A DNA stretch of 64,000 nucleotides from Podocnemis expansa (Eukaryota; Chordata; Testudines; Podocnemididae), in assembly GCA_007922195.1 (NCBI GenBank), contig ML681997.1, positions 9,238,578 to 9,302,577 of the forward strand. Reading direction: 5' to 3'. This document shows, piece after piece, positions 11,530 to 23,226 of the stretch; within the stretch, counting starts at the first letter, position 1; each line of letters starts with the position of its first letter. The position numbers and the translations under genes were made by a program. A model generated the notes under the pieces. The model worked only from the letters and a program-made list of their open reading frames with translations. It did not search any database and had not been told where the DNA came from.

Positions 11530-11765
11530 ATGTATGGAACCCTTGTAGCTGTTAGTAGCACAACAGAGTTGTAATCTCAGGATCATAGGTTCAAGATCAG
11601 TATTGGTTTTTGTTTTTTTTTAACTTTTAGCCAGTTGCTCCTTAGAGAAGGGCTAAACTGGGAAAAAAATATATACTGAACAATAATAAAATGAAGGAAA
11701 ATAAAGTGTGCCATGATTAAAATTACTAATAGTGACCAATTAAGTAAAACAAATAAAGGATAACT
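11530..11765 (+). repeat. tRNA-derived SINE, plus-strand copy
   Basis: A tRNA-like head (about 11536-11607, with ATAGGTTCAAGATC as a B-box-like word) precedes an AT-rich tail ending 'taagtaaaacaaataaagg'. The tail matches, in reverse complement, the tail of the copy at 5150-5381. Degenerate relic. Confidence 0.5.
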
Positions 11766-12134
11766 GTGTACTCCACTGCCCCTTGATTTCCCCCCTGCAT
11801 AAACTGCTCTTTACTCCCTGTGTGTGCATCTGTGCAGCAAACTCTTAACATCAGGATCATGGGCTCCAGCACTGTGTTGGGCCTCCCCCCAACAGTCTAC
11901 TTATCAGAAGTAAAAGGCTGGACAATCACCTACTTTTACAATGGCTGGGGGAGGGAGACCTTGGATAGCTCTGGAATAGGAACCCCCCAAGCCGATCCTC
12001 AGATGGGCTTCAGGCCTGCCCCCCTGCCGGTCTTCAGCTGTTCTCCCAGCCTGCTCCCTCCCCCAGCTGATTCTTGGCCATGGTTAAGGCCTGCTTCCCC
12101 CCTGTCCAATTCTCTGCCACTTTGCCAGCCTGAC

Positions 12135-14135
12135 TAGGGTTACCAGATACCAAAGCATGGAAAGGAGGACAAGGAAGTACAAAAAGGAGGACACTGGAGG
12201 ACACATGCATGTCCAGGGCTCTGCCTGGGCCCCCTTCATTCACTCAGCCACTGCCCCCCCAAATGCTTGCCCCATTGATGCTTCCCCCAACTCCAGAGAA
12301 ATCTGTCTAGCCCCTAGTTACAGTGTGAGATTAATTGCAAGAACAGTGGCTCAAAAGAATCAAATGAATGGCTTAAGTATTTTTCCTCTTCACATTAAAG
12401 TAACTGTAAAGCCAATCACTTTAAGGAGTCACAAAATTAAGTATTTAATGTTTATATCAAGGTGCAAGGAGGATCACACTGCAGAACTCCTATCCAGACT
12501 GATATTTTTACATTTGCAAATGGAAGCAAACCTCCAATAAATTTAATGTAGGAATTATGGACAAGATTAAAATCAGTTTTAACACAGTAAGTTCCTTCAC
12601 AGAATTCACTCTCATTGTTTGACACATGGGGGGGCAGACCCTTGACTACATGAAGTCTAACAGAATTTGAGGTGTTGGCCTCTAAAGGAAAAGTAATCTC
12701 TGTCAGCAGTATTCTCCCTATGACTTGAAATTAGTGGTGTGGTGCACGGGATGTTTGGGGGGGTATAGGGGATGCTCACTAATTTGGTCTAACACTGTTA
12801 CTGGCTGATAACTGGAGGGAGCAGGAGGGGTGTAGGGAAGTCACTGTTTAGTATCAGTGTTGAGCCTCCCTGTTCCATATTTAAAAAAAAAATTACAGAT
12901 AGGCTCTTTAGATTTTACACACACATGAAAGGAGAAATCAGAAGAAATGAGAGTTGCTGGTTTTTATGCGCAGACCTGCCTGAAACATAACCTTTTACCT
13001 AAAATGCAAATTTCTGGAGACATCATATCCTACTATGTCTGCCATAAATCACAGATGGATATATATCTATTTTATGACAGTTGACATTTTGTTTGTTTTT
13101 ATGTGAAATACACATCAGATGGGGGGGGGGGAAGTAGAATTAGATGTTTGTGACTATCAAATGCTCCACTCAAAAGGACAGCACCTATTCTTAGATGCAA
13201 TGATATTTTTTTTCCTGAATATACCAAAAGAAACACTCTCCCTAAAAGTAAAATAAAAATTAGCATAGAGTATATAAGCAAAAGGCAAAACCCAGCTGCT
13301 TGTTTGCTGTGATTTGATAAACTGATAACAAAGGGACAAATATTACAATCCTTGCTCCATCAAATTTCCCACTGACTTCATTTAAACTATAGAATCAGGC
13401 CCAGTCCAGCAGCTACTTTAGAATGTATAATACTTGCACGTGTGTGTCTTACTAAAATTTAAGGATACATCTATAGTGGACTAATCTCAGCTTGGAAAGG
13501 GGAAACAATTTGAAAAATCACATTGAGAAAAGGAAAATCTTATGGATTCAAACCTTTTCACAATCAAAAGTGAACTTTACTGGACTTCTAAACATAACAT
13601 TTGTTGCCAAAAGCCTAGCCCAGCCATTAGAGAAAAACTCCCCAGAAACTTTAAGCCAAGCAGGGCAGTAAAGCAGAAGGCAAAGAAGCAATCAGAGGTT
13701 TCTCTCTGGGCACTGCAGAGACACCATCAAGCTGAAGAAAAGCCCCAGCCTCTCCAAAATATAAGATCAAGCCTTCCCCAAAATCAGGTGGAAGGAAAGG
13801 GGAGAGGACCTGAGCTGGAGACCGGAAAGAAGCTTGGGGTGAGGAGCGGAAGCAACAAGGCAAAGTGAAACCACTTCCACTGCCGCAGCCAGCCCTCTTC
13901 ACTCTCAAGAAAGATGCACCAGCCCAGCAAAGGATCCTCTCCACATTCCCAACCTGAGCTGCAGGTGGGCTGAGGAGCAGCGGAACACATGCTGGAGCTG
14001 TCTGCTTGTATTTTTTGGGAGCTGCCCCAGTCTCCAGCAAAAAGGCAACAAAAGGCACTTTTTCAGTAATGCCTGGATGACGGCAGGGCAAAGAGGAGGA
14101 CATGTCCTTCTTTTGCCTGCGGTCTGGTAATCTTA
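12135..14135. mobile_element. hAT element, TAGGGTTACC family, 2.0 kb, nested
   Basis: The left end TAGGGTTACCAGATA and right end TCTGGTAATCTTA are inverted, with flanking 8-mers AGCCTGAC (12127-12134) and ATCCTGAC (14136-14143) agreeing at 7 of 8. The terminal 'aaagcatggaaaggaggac' and the 3' 'atgcctggatgacgg' regions match the 979-bp copy at 4751. It contains an 11-base G run at 13121-13131. The interior frames (for example 13542-13868 plus) match no transposase that I can recognise. Confidence 0.75.
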
Positions 14136-14500
14136 ATCCTGACCTCTCCCACCCCCAGCTCCCGGCCGATCTTCAGGTGCTCTGCTAGCCCCTGCCCGGC
14201 CCTGCTGGCTTGGCCCCACTTTCCATCCCCCTCCTCCGCTGATCCTCAGCTGCTTTGATGGCCTGGGCCTGCCCACCCTGGCACTGCCCTGCCTCCCCTG
14301 ACTGCTCAGCTGGTCCACCCCCAGGCCCGTCCCCATCCCTGCTCCCCTGGCCGATCCTCGGCTGCTCTGCCGGCCTGTCCGAGCCAGTCCTGTGCTGTGC
14401 TGCCGGACTGCTGCTCCCTGTGCATGGGATTGGGAAACCCCTGTGCAGGGAGGTATTTTTTAGGTGTGCAGCTGTGTGGCCGCATGCCTTAGAGGGAACA

Positions 14501-15444
14501 ATAGGCACTTATGTGAGTTCACCTCCCAGTTCTTGGGCATGGAGTGTGATGAGGCACCTCATGTACTCTGCTGTCAGTTCTGTTGGCTGCTGCTTGCTCT
14601 TTGGCTGCTTTCCTGGCTACTGCTCATCTGCTCTCTGCTACTCACTCTTGTTGTTTGCTCTCCTATCCACTGCTTGCTCCACTGCATCCTCTAGGGTGTT
14701 TGAAGTCCCATTGTTTGACACAGCTTTCATTGATTTTAGCTGTCCGTCAGGAAGCTTTGCTGATAGTGCAAGCTGCCAGTCTCCTTCATCGGAGACATGA
14801 GACACTAACCCATAGTGGGTCTAATGTTGGGATTTGGTTATGGTCAGGGATCTTTGTTTTCTGTGACTGAACCCCCAAAATTCTGTGATAAAAAACACGA
14901 AAATCTCAGTTTTTCTACAATTGAAGTGACATGATCAGCTTTAGTTTCCCTAGTCATAATATATAGAAATATCAGTTGCATACAGTGTTTTATTGGTGTA
15001 CCGTAGAATGCCATTTACTGAGCCTCCATTATTTAGCTCTCTGTATTAACTGATCTGGGTCTGTCAGCCCCTAGTGGGGGTCTCCCACTCTCAGCCCCAG
15101 TTTGTTTAATATGGAGAGCCAGATAATGGAGGATCAGACACATGGGGTTCTTCTAGATGTCCTTATTTTTTTTTCACAAAATGTAAAAACTGAAGATTCT
15201 CTGTAAAAACTCAGATTCCATGTTTTTTCCTGGCAGACTAATTTCTAGGATCCCTGGTCATCAGTGATTTCATCTCTACTGATCTGGAATAAAAGACTCT
15301 CAACTGAGTGTTAATCATCTACATCATTACACAAGGAGAGTCAAATAATATCTAGGACCCTTAGGCAGAGTGCACAGTGCCATGTATAAACGCCTGATCC
15401 TACCCTCTCTTGTCTTCATTGTATTTTGGCACCTCTATCTTGTG
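14501..15444. repeat. Unassigned stretch with a possible nested foldback element at 14848-15268
   Basis: Outer words TCAGGGATC (about 14846) and GATCCCTGGTCA (about 15259) are inverted. Inside them, 'gagcctccattatttagctc' near 15018 pairs with 'gagccagataatggaggatc' near 15114. This suggests a Tigger- or hAT-like element carrying another. No coding capacity is visible. Confidence 0.35.
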
Positions 15445-15616
15445 CAGAGCTTTTCAGACTTAGGATCGGAACCCAGTACTAGGTCACAGACTCATAGGTG
15501 CTGGGTCGCTGCTCCCCCTGCAGAAAGACTGGAATGCATTGCTCAAAGATGTAATTGTTGGATCGTGGGCATAATTTTTTTTTTTTTTTTCACTGAGTCC
15601 CAAGGAAAAACCACTG
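15445..15616 (-). mobile_element. hAT element, CAGTGGTTTTCAAAC family, reversed
   Basis: Reverse complement of the family at 47220: the minus-strand terminus CAGTGGTTTTTCCTTGGGAC lies at 15616 and a decayed partner CAGAGCTTTTCAGAC at 15445. The shared interior includes the phrase 'caaagatgtaattgttgg'. Flanks ATCTTGTG and GCCTAGTG agree at 5 of 8. Confidence 0.65.
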
Positions 15617-16473
15617 GCCTAGTGAGTGCAGTTCATCTGACTCTCTCAGTCTGGGTAAGCCGAGCACAGTTCTGCTTTTATTCACAGAATGGTAACAATG
15701 CTTTATTACCCATCGCTTTCCACCTTCCATAACAAAGTGATTACTATCAGACTCCAGCCCAAAATAATCATGTGGGCAAGGTAGCTCCATCTTGCTGTGC
15801 ATCTAGGCATGTCTGTGTAAATAAGATCAGTTCCAGATGTCTTTTCCCCCAGCATGTCCCTAGATGTCAAGGTGGGTGCATTCAGACCCTGCTTACACAT
15901 GCATTTGTGTGCACACACCATCTCTGCTGGGCACAAATGACTGTGTGTAAAGCTGTGTCCACACTAGGAAGGTGTCGCCACCATAGCTAGATTGATATGA
16001 TATACCAGCAAAGTGTTCTGAGAGTGAATTCAATTTATACTGGCAGGGCTGTCTGGTATAACTTACTCTGGTTCTTCCCCACGCTCAAGTGGAATAAGCT
16101 GTATTGTGAGTGTAGGTTTGCCAATACAACCGCATCTACCCTGTCAGCACAGATATGCCGGTCAGATATCATGTCTTGTCATACTCCGCACCCACAGAGC
16201 TGTGTCCTAAAAAATCTGCAGTGGAGGCCTAGCTGACGCTGGTTTGAAAATTTAGCCCAGTGTGTTCATTCTATCCCACTAGTTCAAAGACCTTTCTGTA
16301 AAAAGTGAAGCTGTCCAGTATTTAGAAGGTACTATGAAAACATTTTAATCCTCAGTTTTTATAAACAATGGCAGCTTCCCAAGCCTGTGTCTCCAAGAAT
16401 TTAAGGCCAGTGTGAAAACTGAAGTGGGAAGTCCTAGTATTGTAGTTCCACATAGGACTTGGTCACTGTATTT
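15617..16473. other. Unassigned stretch, possible MITE at about 15952-16165
   Basis: The phrase 'gtgtccacactagg' at about 15956 resembles the 'tgtctacact' ends of other MITEs in this window. No convincing partner end was found, so this is weak. Confidence 0.25.
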
Positions 16474-16668
16474 CACGGGTCTCAAACTTGTGGCCTGAGG
16501 GCCGCATTCTGCCCCTAAAGTTTTTTTTTTTTTTTTGCAGCCTGCAATGACAATATTGCTATCAATATTTGCAATACCATTGTATGAAAAGATTTTAGTG
16601 GTGCGGCTCTTGGGCTAATGTAATAGTCCTCATGCACCCCTCGTGGTGATTTGAGTTTGAGACCCCTG
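16474..16668 (+). mobile_element. hAT MITE, CAGGGGTCTCAAAC family, with perfect 8-bp duplication
   Basis: Ends CACGGGTCTCAAAC and GTTTGAGACCCCTG are flanked by CTGTATTT on both sides (16466-16473 and 16669-16676). One of four copies of this family in the window. 195 bp, no coding. Confidence 0.93.
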
Positions 16669-16676
16669 CTGTATTT

Positions 16677-17535
16677 CATTATGTAAAAGTCCATCTGCTG
16701 GTCATCTGGGAACCAGTCCTGTTAATGTTTTAGTTAACTGTTTTGCTATTGAAGTCAATGGGGTAGGACCTTGAAATTCAGCTCTACGGGTGACCAGTAC
16801 CTCTTTCATGCTGTTCTTTTAGTTTCTAGAATCTAAGCTTTCACTTTCAAGTGCCTCTTTCTGTTATGGTTGCTGAGGAAATCTCAAAAAATGTTACCCA
16901 AGGATAACTGAAACAGTGAAGTTTGAAAAATGTGATAGGTGTGATCAGCTCCATTCACCTCAACAGGGGACAACTGAGATACCTGCTGGTAATGATGGTG
17001 ACATTTAAAGTATTAACAGTTCACTTGAGTGTCCCAAAAGTAGGAAGAGCACAATATGACTATCCGTATGATCCATGGTGTGACTGCTCATCTTGGAACC
17101 ACAGGGCTTGGGGGAATGGAGCTTTCCTGCCCCACTTCACCTCGAGAAGAAGCTCAGAACAGCATTGCCACTTTTCCTGCCTACCAATCTGACCCTTGGT
17201 TTTGTTTATTCTACTTTCTGAGGGCAGTATCCAGCACCCATTGATCTCAATGGGAGTGTGCCTATTGTGGGTGTTTGATCAGGCCCCTGGATGAAAGGGT
17301 CCTCTGAGCAGGGATCTGGTCTTCACTCTGCTGTGTCCAAAATTGATCAGGATGTTTGTTCCCAATAAATAACAAGCCAGGCTTCTGTGTGTTAGAAATC
17401 TGACAGCTTGAATTGTATGTGCGTGTGTACCCACTGAAGTGGTGGGCATCTTCAGAATGAGTGGCAGCAAGTTCTGTGGGGCAGGGACCATATTTTTGTT
17501 GTTCGAATTGTGCCTTGTACAATGGTCCCCTGATC
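16677..17535. other. Unassigned stretch
   Basis: Contains a phrase around 17225-17290 ('cccattgatctcaatggg', 'gatcaggccc') typical of old reptilian interspersed repeats, but no boundary is visible. No gene recognised. Confidence 0.35.
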
Positions 17536-18375
17536 CTGTCTGCTATCACCATCAAGGATCTACAGCCTATTCTACAAGATGATCCCTCACTCTCTCAAGC
17601 CTCTGGAGACAGACTTCTCCTTGCTTACAGACCACCCCCCAACTTTATGTAGATACTCACCAGCAACTACAGATCAAACTTCAGAAACAGTAAAGCAGGC
17701 ACATATTGCTGCAACAAACTGTTGTGAGCTTCGCTCATATATCTCATCACAGGACCTAATCAAGCTAGTTACTCCATCAAGGGCTCACTCACTTGCTCAT
17801 CCACCAATGCGATTTATGTCATCATATTCCAGAAATTCTCCTCCCCGAACCTCGCCTTATATATTGGACAAACAGGACAGTCTCTGCAGAAAAGAACAAA
17901 TGGATGCAAGTCTAACATCAGAAATCACAACTTTCAAAAAACAAGAGGGGAACACTTCAATCTCCCTGCTCACTCCATTGATTATTTGTTAATAGCTGTG
18001 CTCAAACAAATGAATATCAAATTGAGGCTTCATAGGGAAACTACAGAGTTGGACTTCATGTGCAGATTTGACACCATTGTTTTTAGTGTTAAATGGGGAG
18101 CACAGATTTTTTTTTCATTACAAAAGGTGATTTGACCTCGCCTTCCTCTATATGCTGTTTCTCAGTGTTTGAATCTAAACAACTGCTTTGATTTGCTGTA
18201 GCAGTCTTAGCTGATCCTAAGAACTACACTTCCCTGCATTTATTTTCCTCCCAGCCTGTAAGTTCCTCATATTCAAGCATCTGACAAAGTGGGATTTTCT
18301 CCTACAAAACCTCATGCAATAAATAAATATATTAGTCTTTAAAAGTGCCACAGGACTCCTTGCTTATTTTTTTTT
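17536..18375 (+). mobile_element. Penelope-like element, 3' part with GIY-YIG endonuclease and 3' tail
   Basis: Frameshifted plus-strand coding relic. The end of the reverse-transcriptase region appears first (LQPILQDDPSLSQASGDR, 17560-17615). A Cys-containing linker follows, then the GIY-YIG nuclease core, with ALYIGQTGQSL at about 17854-17886 and the downstream signature EHFNLPAHSID at about 17950-17983. These features are diagnostic of Penelope-like retroelements, whose single protein couples RT to a GIY-YIG nuclease. After the coding part comes a 3' untranslated region (about 18100-18265). It is followed by a terminal unit, 'gcatctgacaaagtggg' through 'ccacaggactccttgct' (18279-18363), which is the same sequence as the dispersed palindromic repeat found across the window. 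The 5' part of the element is absent, as usual for target-primed insertions. Confidence 0.82.
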
Positions 18376-20296
18376 ATACAAATGATGTAATAAGCAATAG
18401 CATTTAACTGCTGTTGTGATTGGCATTCTTTGCATTTTTAAGATGGACATCATTTATAGTATGTAAAAAGAAAAGAGTAACCAACAAAGCAACAGAAAGC
18501 CCTAGGTGATTTTTTTGCTTCTCTGTTCCTTGCTTGTTTGTCAGCATTTGGTTTGCTACCTGCTCCTGGTTTATTGTTTGAAATTTAGTTTGTTCATACA
18601 TGCATTTTCTCTCTCAAACTTTGCTTTTGATTATGCTTTCTTAGAAAGTTCCCTTTAGTATATCCTCATGATTCCCAAGTAGGGGCATAGTTGATCATTA
18701 TAGAGAGGATGCTTGTGAATTCAGAAGACAAGCTGCATGCAGTTGAAGAGTTCTCTGACTGTAGAAACAAGTTTGGCCATAACAAAAGGTCTCTCTCTGC
18801 AGGCATTTACACCTGTCTTGTGCCTGCAGTGAGCTATAAAACATACTGTTTAATTTTGTTTATTTTTAATTGGTTCCAATTTTGCAATTGGGCGATAATC
18901 TACAGTTCTAGAAGGATTTTTTAAGTAGCCTGTTCAAAGTGACTTTTGCCACAAGCTTTACCATTTCAAACCTTGACTCCTTAATTTTAATGATGTCAAG
19001 CTGAATGTGTTTTTGAAAGCAGGAACTTATAGAGCATTGAGCAGCTTGCTGAAAAGACACAGAAAACTGGGGAGAAAGCACAAAATGACTGTGACAGCAT
19101 AGCTGTGAAGAGACTGTGAGACAGAATATAACAAGCTGTTGGCGTATGGCTCTCTGCTCTCTGTGAACGTGTTTTATTGAGAATAAACCAGTGAAGAGAG
19201 CTGCAAGAAAATCAGAAGCATAAGTTTCTATCTGGCACTGGCAGGTACTACATGACAGACTTAACCTCTTTTCTGTTCTCCCCAGTTGTGTCAGTGCACG
19301 CTGTCTTTAAAGCAAGAGTTGGAATAACACTTCTTCATTTCCTCTGGATCTTTTTCTGTCGATTTAAATTATTGGATACATCAGGTGTACACTGTATATT
19401 GTGTAAAGCTCAGGAACATGTTCCAATTTGGCTACAGTCAAGGTGCCACCAGTGAGTGTCGTCTTTCTCATTAGAGCTCACTATAGTGAGAAACGGGCGA
19501 GTTAGTGGGAGCATGGTGGAGGGTGCATGCCATGTCCCTGGGGTTTATCTAAGAGCTGTAGCAGGGTTAGATGACTCTGAAATTACACTGGGTCTTGCAG
19601 GACATTCAAGGAACAGTATGGCTGACCTCAAGTGTTCAAAATTTGTCAGTCAGGTCTCTCAAAATCACTGAGATTTGTTTAAAAATCAGGAGATATAAAA
19701 AGTAAGATCTATTTTTTTCCCCATTTTGCTGCCTAATTTCTGAACCTTTAGAGGACACTTGGAGCATATTTTCCTCTGCAAAGATGAATAATGGGCAGTG
19801 CCTAGGGAATAATGTAAATCATGGGATAAGAATGAGCTTGTTAAGGTGATGGTGGTCACTGTGTGAAACATAGAAGTGCATGTGGGTTTTGCAGGTCTTG
19901 CTTACACACAAATGTAAATAGAATTGTTTTTTAAGTGAAAGCTGAGATTGACTCCTAATCACTTGCCTCCAGGAGCTGAGAGTTGAAAACCAAATATTAC
20001 AAGACTTCCATTCAAATCATGAGAGATGGCAACACTGGCAGTAAACTTCATTTGGGAGGAAGAGTATGTGGCAGGGGCCTCCTGGTGTGACGTCACATGG
20101 GTGAAAACAATGCCCACCCTAACCATGCTTGTTTTCAGTGCCTGCTCCTTTGGGAACTGTACAGAAGGCATGGCCACAGTCTTTAGCTTGTTGAAGGAGT
20201 GACTTTCATACCCACCGTACTTCTGCCCTGTTGCTGCCATCCAGCTTTCATTCCCTGCCATGTTTGTAGCTCTTTCCTTCTCCCCTGCCTACATTT
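18376..20296. other. Unassigned stretch with an old repeat block at 19792-19925
   Basis: The block 'gggcagtgcctagggaataa' to 'cttacacacaaatgt' recurs in the same orientation at 23962-24110. Otherwise no recognised features. Confidence 0.35.
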
Positions 20297-22444
20297 CTCC
20301 TAAGGAAGAGGAGGTGGATGAGGCTTTTTTTCAACAATTAACAAAATCATCCAAAGCACAGGACTTGGTGTTGATGGGTTACTTCAGCTACCCAGACATC
20401 TGTTGGATAGAATAATACTGCAAGGCACAGATTATCCAGCAAGTTCTTGAACTGTACTGGAGACAGTTTTTTATTTCAAAACGCAGAGAAAGCCTCAAGG
20501 AGAGAGGCCATTCTCAACTTGATATTGACAAACAGAGAGGAAGTAGTTGAGAATTTGAACGTAGAAGGTAACTTAGGTGAAAGTGATCATGAAGTGGTAG
20601 AGTACATGATTCTCAGGAATGGTGGGGGAGAGAACACCAAAATAAAGACAATGGATTTCAAGAAGGCAGATTTTAGCACACTTGGGCAGTTGATAAGTAG
20701 GATCCCATGGGAAGCATGTCTGAGAAGAAAAACAACTGAAGACACCTGGCAGTTTCTCAAAGAGGCAGTATTAAGGGCACAAGAACAAACTAATCCAATG
20801 TGCAGGAAGGATAGGAAGTATAGCAAGAGACCACCCTGGCTTAACCAGGAGATTTTCAATCATTTAAAAATGAGGAAAGAGTCCAACAAAAAGTGGAAAT
20901 GTAAATGAATCACAAAGGATGAATATAAACAAATAACACAGTTATGTAGGGGAAAACTCAGAAGGCCTCAGCACAAATGGAGATCAAACCAGCTGAAGGC
21001 ATAAAGGGAAACAAACAAACAAAAAAATTAAATACATTAGAAATAAGAGACAGACCAAGGGCAGTGTAGGTCCATTACTCAACAAAGATGGAAAAACAAT
21101 AATGGAAAATGTGGAAATGGCTGAGGAACTAAATGATTTCTTCATTTCAGTCTTCACCAAGAAGGCTGGTGGTGACTGGATGCCTGATGTAGGGGAGGAC
21201 AGTAAAAACAAGATAGGACCAGAAGGTAAAATAAGGAAAGAACAAGTTAAAAATTGCCTAGACAATTTAGATGTCTTCAGGGCCTGATGATATGTACCCT
21301 AGAATACTCAAGGAGCTGACTCAGGAGATATCTGAGCCCTATAGTGCCCATCTATAAAATGAGAAATTAGGACAACCCACGGGACCAGTCAGCTTAAACT
21401 CTGTATCAAGATAAATAATGGAGCAAATAATTAAGGAATCCATTAGCAAGCATTGAGAAGAGAATATGGTGCTAAGTGATAGCATGGATTTGTCAAGAAC
21501 AAATCATGTCAAACCAACCTGATACCTTTCTATGATGGACTAACAAGCTTGTGGATGGAGAAGAAGTGTTAGATGTGGTGTATCTAGACTTTAGCAAGGC
21601 TTTTGATATGGTTTTGCATCACCTTCTCATTAACAAACTAGGGAAGTACAGCCTGGACTGAGCTACTATAAGATGGGTGAAAAATTGGTTGGATAACTGC
21701 TCTCAGGGAGTAGTTATCAATGGTTCACAGTCATGCTGGAAGGGCATGATGAGCGGAGTTCTGCAGGGATTGGTTCTGGGTTCGGTTCTGTTCAATGTTT
21801 TCATCAATGATTTTGACGATGGCATAGAGTCCTCTTATAAAGTTTGCTGATGATACCAAGCTTGGAGAGGTTGCAAATGCTTTAGAGGATAGGATCACAA
21901 TTCAAAATGAGTTGGACAAACTAGGAAGATGGTCTGAGGTAAATAGGATGAAATTCAACAAAGACAAGTGCAAAGTACTCACCTTAGGAAAGAACACTCC
22001 ATTGCACATATACAGAGTGATCATTGACTGCCTAGGAAGGAGTACTGCAGAAAGAGATCTAGGTGTCATAGTGGACTGCAAGTTAAATATGAGTCAGCAG
22101 TGTAACACTGTTGCAGAAAAAGCAAACGCCATTCTGGCCTCAACTGGAGTATTGTGTCCAGTTCTGGGCACCCAATTTCAGGAAAGATGTGGACAAACTG
22201 GAGAAAGTCGAGGAAAGAGCAACACAAGTGATGAGAGGTCTGGAACACTTGACTTACGAGAGAAGATTGAAAGAGCTGGGTTTGTGTAGTCTGGAGAAGA
22301 GGAGACTGAGAGGGGACATGATAAAAGATTTCATGTACTTAAGAGGTTGTCATGAGGTGGAGCGAGAAAAATTGTTCCCCTTAGCTGCCAATGATAGGAC
22401 AAGAAGAAATGGGCTTAAATTACAGCAAGGGAGGTTTAGGTTCA
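20297..22444 (+). mobile_element. CR1 LINE, ORF2 relic, plus strand, lacking its 3' end
   Basis: The reading pieces give CR1 ORF2 in order. The endonuclease segment LVLMGYFSYPDICW (about 20368-20409) has the usual GDFN box changed to GYFS. The endonuclease end [11 protein letters not shown]...ESDHEVVEY falls within the 20447-20908 frame. A linker with [10 protein letters not shown] and ELNDFFISVF follows, then reverse transcriptase with VYLDFSKAFD (about 21578-21607) and the catalytic FADDTKLG (21843-21866). The thumb region is NRMKFNKDKCKV, and the C-terminal part is 22111-22445 with [10 protein letters not shown] and [17 protein letters not shown]. Several frameshifts and stops make it non-functional. 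It is 5' truncated and stops abruptly where a reversed Penelope-like tail begins, so the CR1 3' end is missing. Confidence 0.92.
20447..20908 (+). pseudogene. CR1 endonuclease end and linker, longest open piece
   Basis: A 153-residue open piece. It includes the C-terminal part of the apurinic-like endonuclease with the conserved Ser-Asp-His ([10 protein letters not shown], near residues 44-53) and then the linker rich in Arg/Lys. The His of SDH is the catalytic residue in this nuclease family. The start codon is incidental: the homologous reading continues upstream in another frame. Confidence 0.85.
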
Positions 22445-22800
22445 GTAAAAAAAACAACAAGGAGTTGTGTGGCACTTCAAGACTAACAGATTTATTTTTT
22501 GCATGAGCTTTCGTGGGAGAAGATCCCACTTCCTCAGATGCTTTGAAGATGGGTGAACTTACAGAAAGGAATGAAACTAAATGCAAGGGGGTGTAAAACA
22601 TAGGATCAGGTCATAAAGTAGCAGCAAATCAGAGCAGTTTACAGGCTCAAACCATGGGAAGCCTGAAGTCAAATTACCCTTTGTAATGGGAAAAGAACCC
22701 ATAGTCTCGATTGAGTCCTGCTTTCACAGAATTTACCTTGCATGTTAATTCGAGTTCAGCTGTTTCTCTTTGAAATCTTGCTAGATTCCCTTGCTGACAC
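22445..22800 (-). mobile_element. Penelope-like element 3' end, minus strand
   Basis: Read on the minus strand, from 22800 towards 22445. First comes a piece of the GIY-YIG domain C-terminus (ARFQRETAELE, then GLNRDYGF in the same frame). A 3' untranslated region with 'ctgctctgatttgctgctac' follows, matching 18190-18215. The terminal unit comes last, 'gcatctgaggaagtggg' to 'acaactccttgttg'. This is an independent second case of Penelope coding sequence running into the dispersed unit. It abuts the truncated CR1. Confidence 0.78.
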
Positions 22801-23226
22801 CAGTAGTTAATTCTGTGAGTGGGTGGCTCCAGAATAGGTATTTGGGCACTCCAAAGAGCTCCTGCTTTAATTGAGACTTCCCAGAGGTAGCTGGAGCATT
22901 GATCAGGAGTAGGAGTGGGGATTTACATGGTCCCATTGCTTAGAGTGCCATCAAATGTTAATTGGAACCAGTTAGGGATATCTATTCACTAGAAATTGCA
23001 CTGAGACCCGCCAGCCCACTGCACATGGGAGAATACCCATCAGGTGGCTTCAACTTTCAGTCACTGGCTGCGTTTGACCTGGTGACCTAGATATAGCTTA
23101 GTCTGTTTCTCTTTCCCAATCCCTAAACAATCCAACTTTGAGCTGTAAAGGTCACTTTGCTCTACCCATTATTTGTTAGCACCCTAACAGCCAGTGAATG
23201 TTTGTGTCTAACAATAGCATATGGGG
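22801..23226. other. Unassigned stretch
   Basis: No recognised gene or repeat boundary. Confidence 0.4.

Larger units (their letters stand above)
11187..14500. mobile_element. hAT-like element with TGTTCCCTCTAAGG ends, containing a second hAT
   Basis: The 5' end TGTTCCCTCTAAGG is matched in inverted form at 14487-14500 (CCTTAGAGGGAACA). No clear 8-bp duplication is seen at these borders. Without the 2-kb insert at 12135-14135 the element would be about 1.3 kb. It also contains a plus-strand tRNA-derived SINE. No transposase frame is recognised. Confidence 0.6.

Noticed and set aside
13542..14103. Frames inside the 2-kb hAT considered as a transposase.
   Set aside because: No RNase-H-like or dimerisation signature of hAT transposases is visible; the frames overlap on opposite strands.
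14848..15268. Nested Tigger-in-hAT structure as a confident call.
   Set aside because: The inverted words are suggestive but target duplications agree at only about 5 of 8 positions, so it is left as a weak entry.
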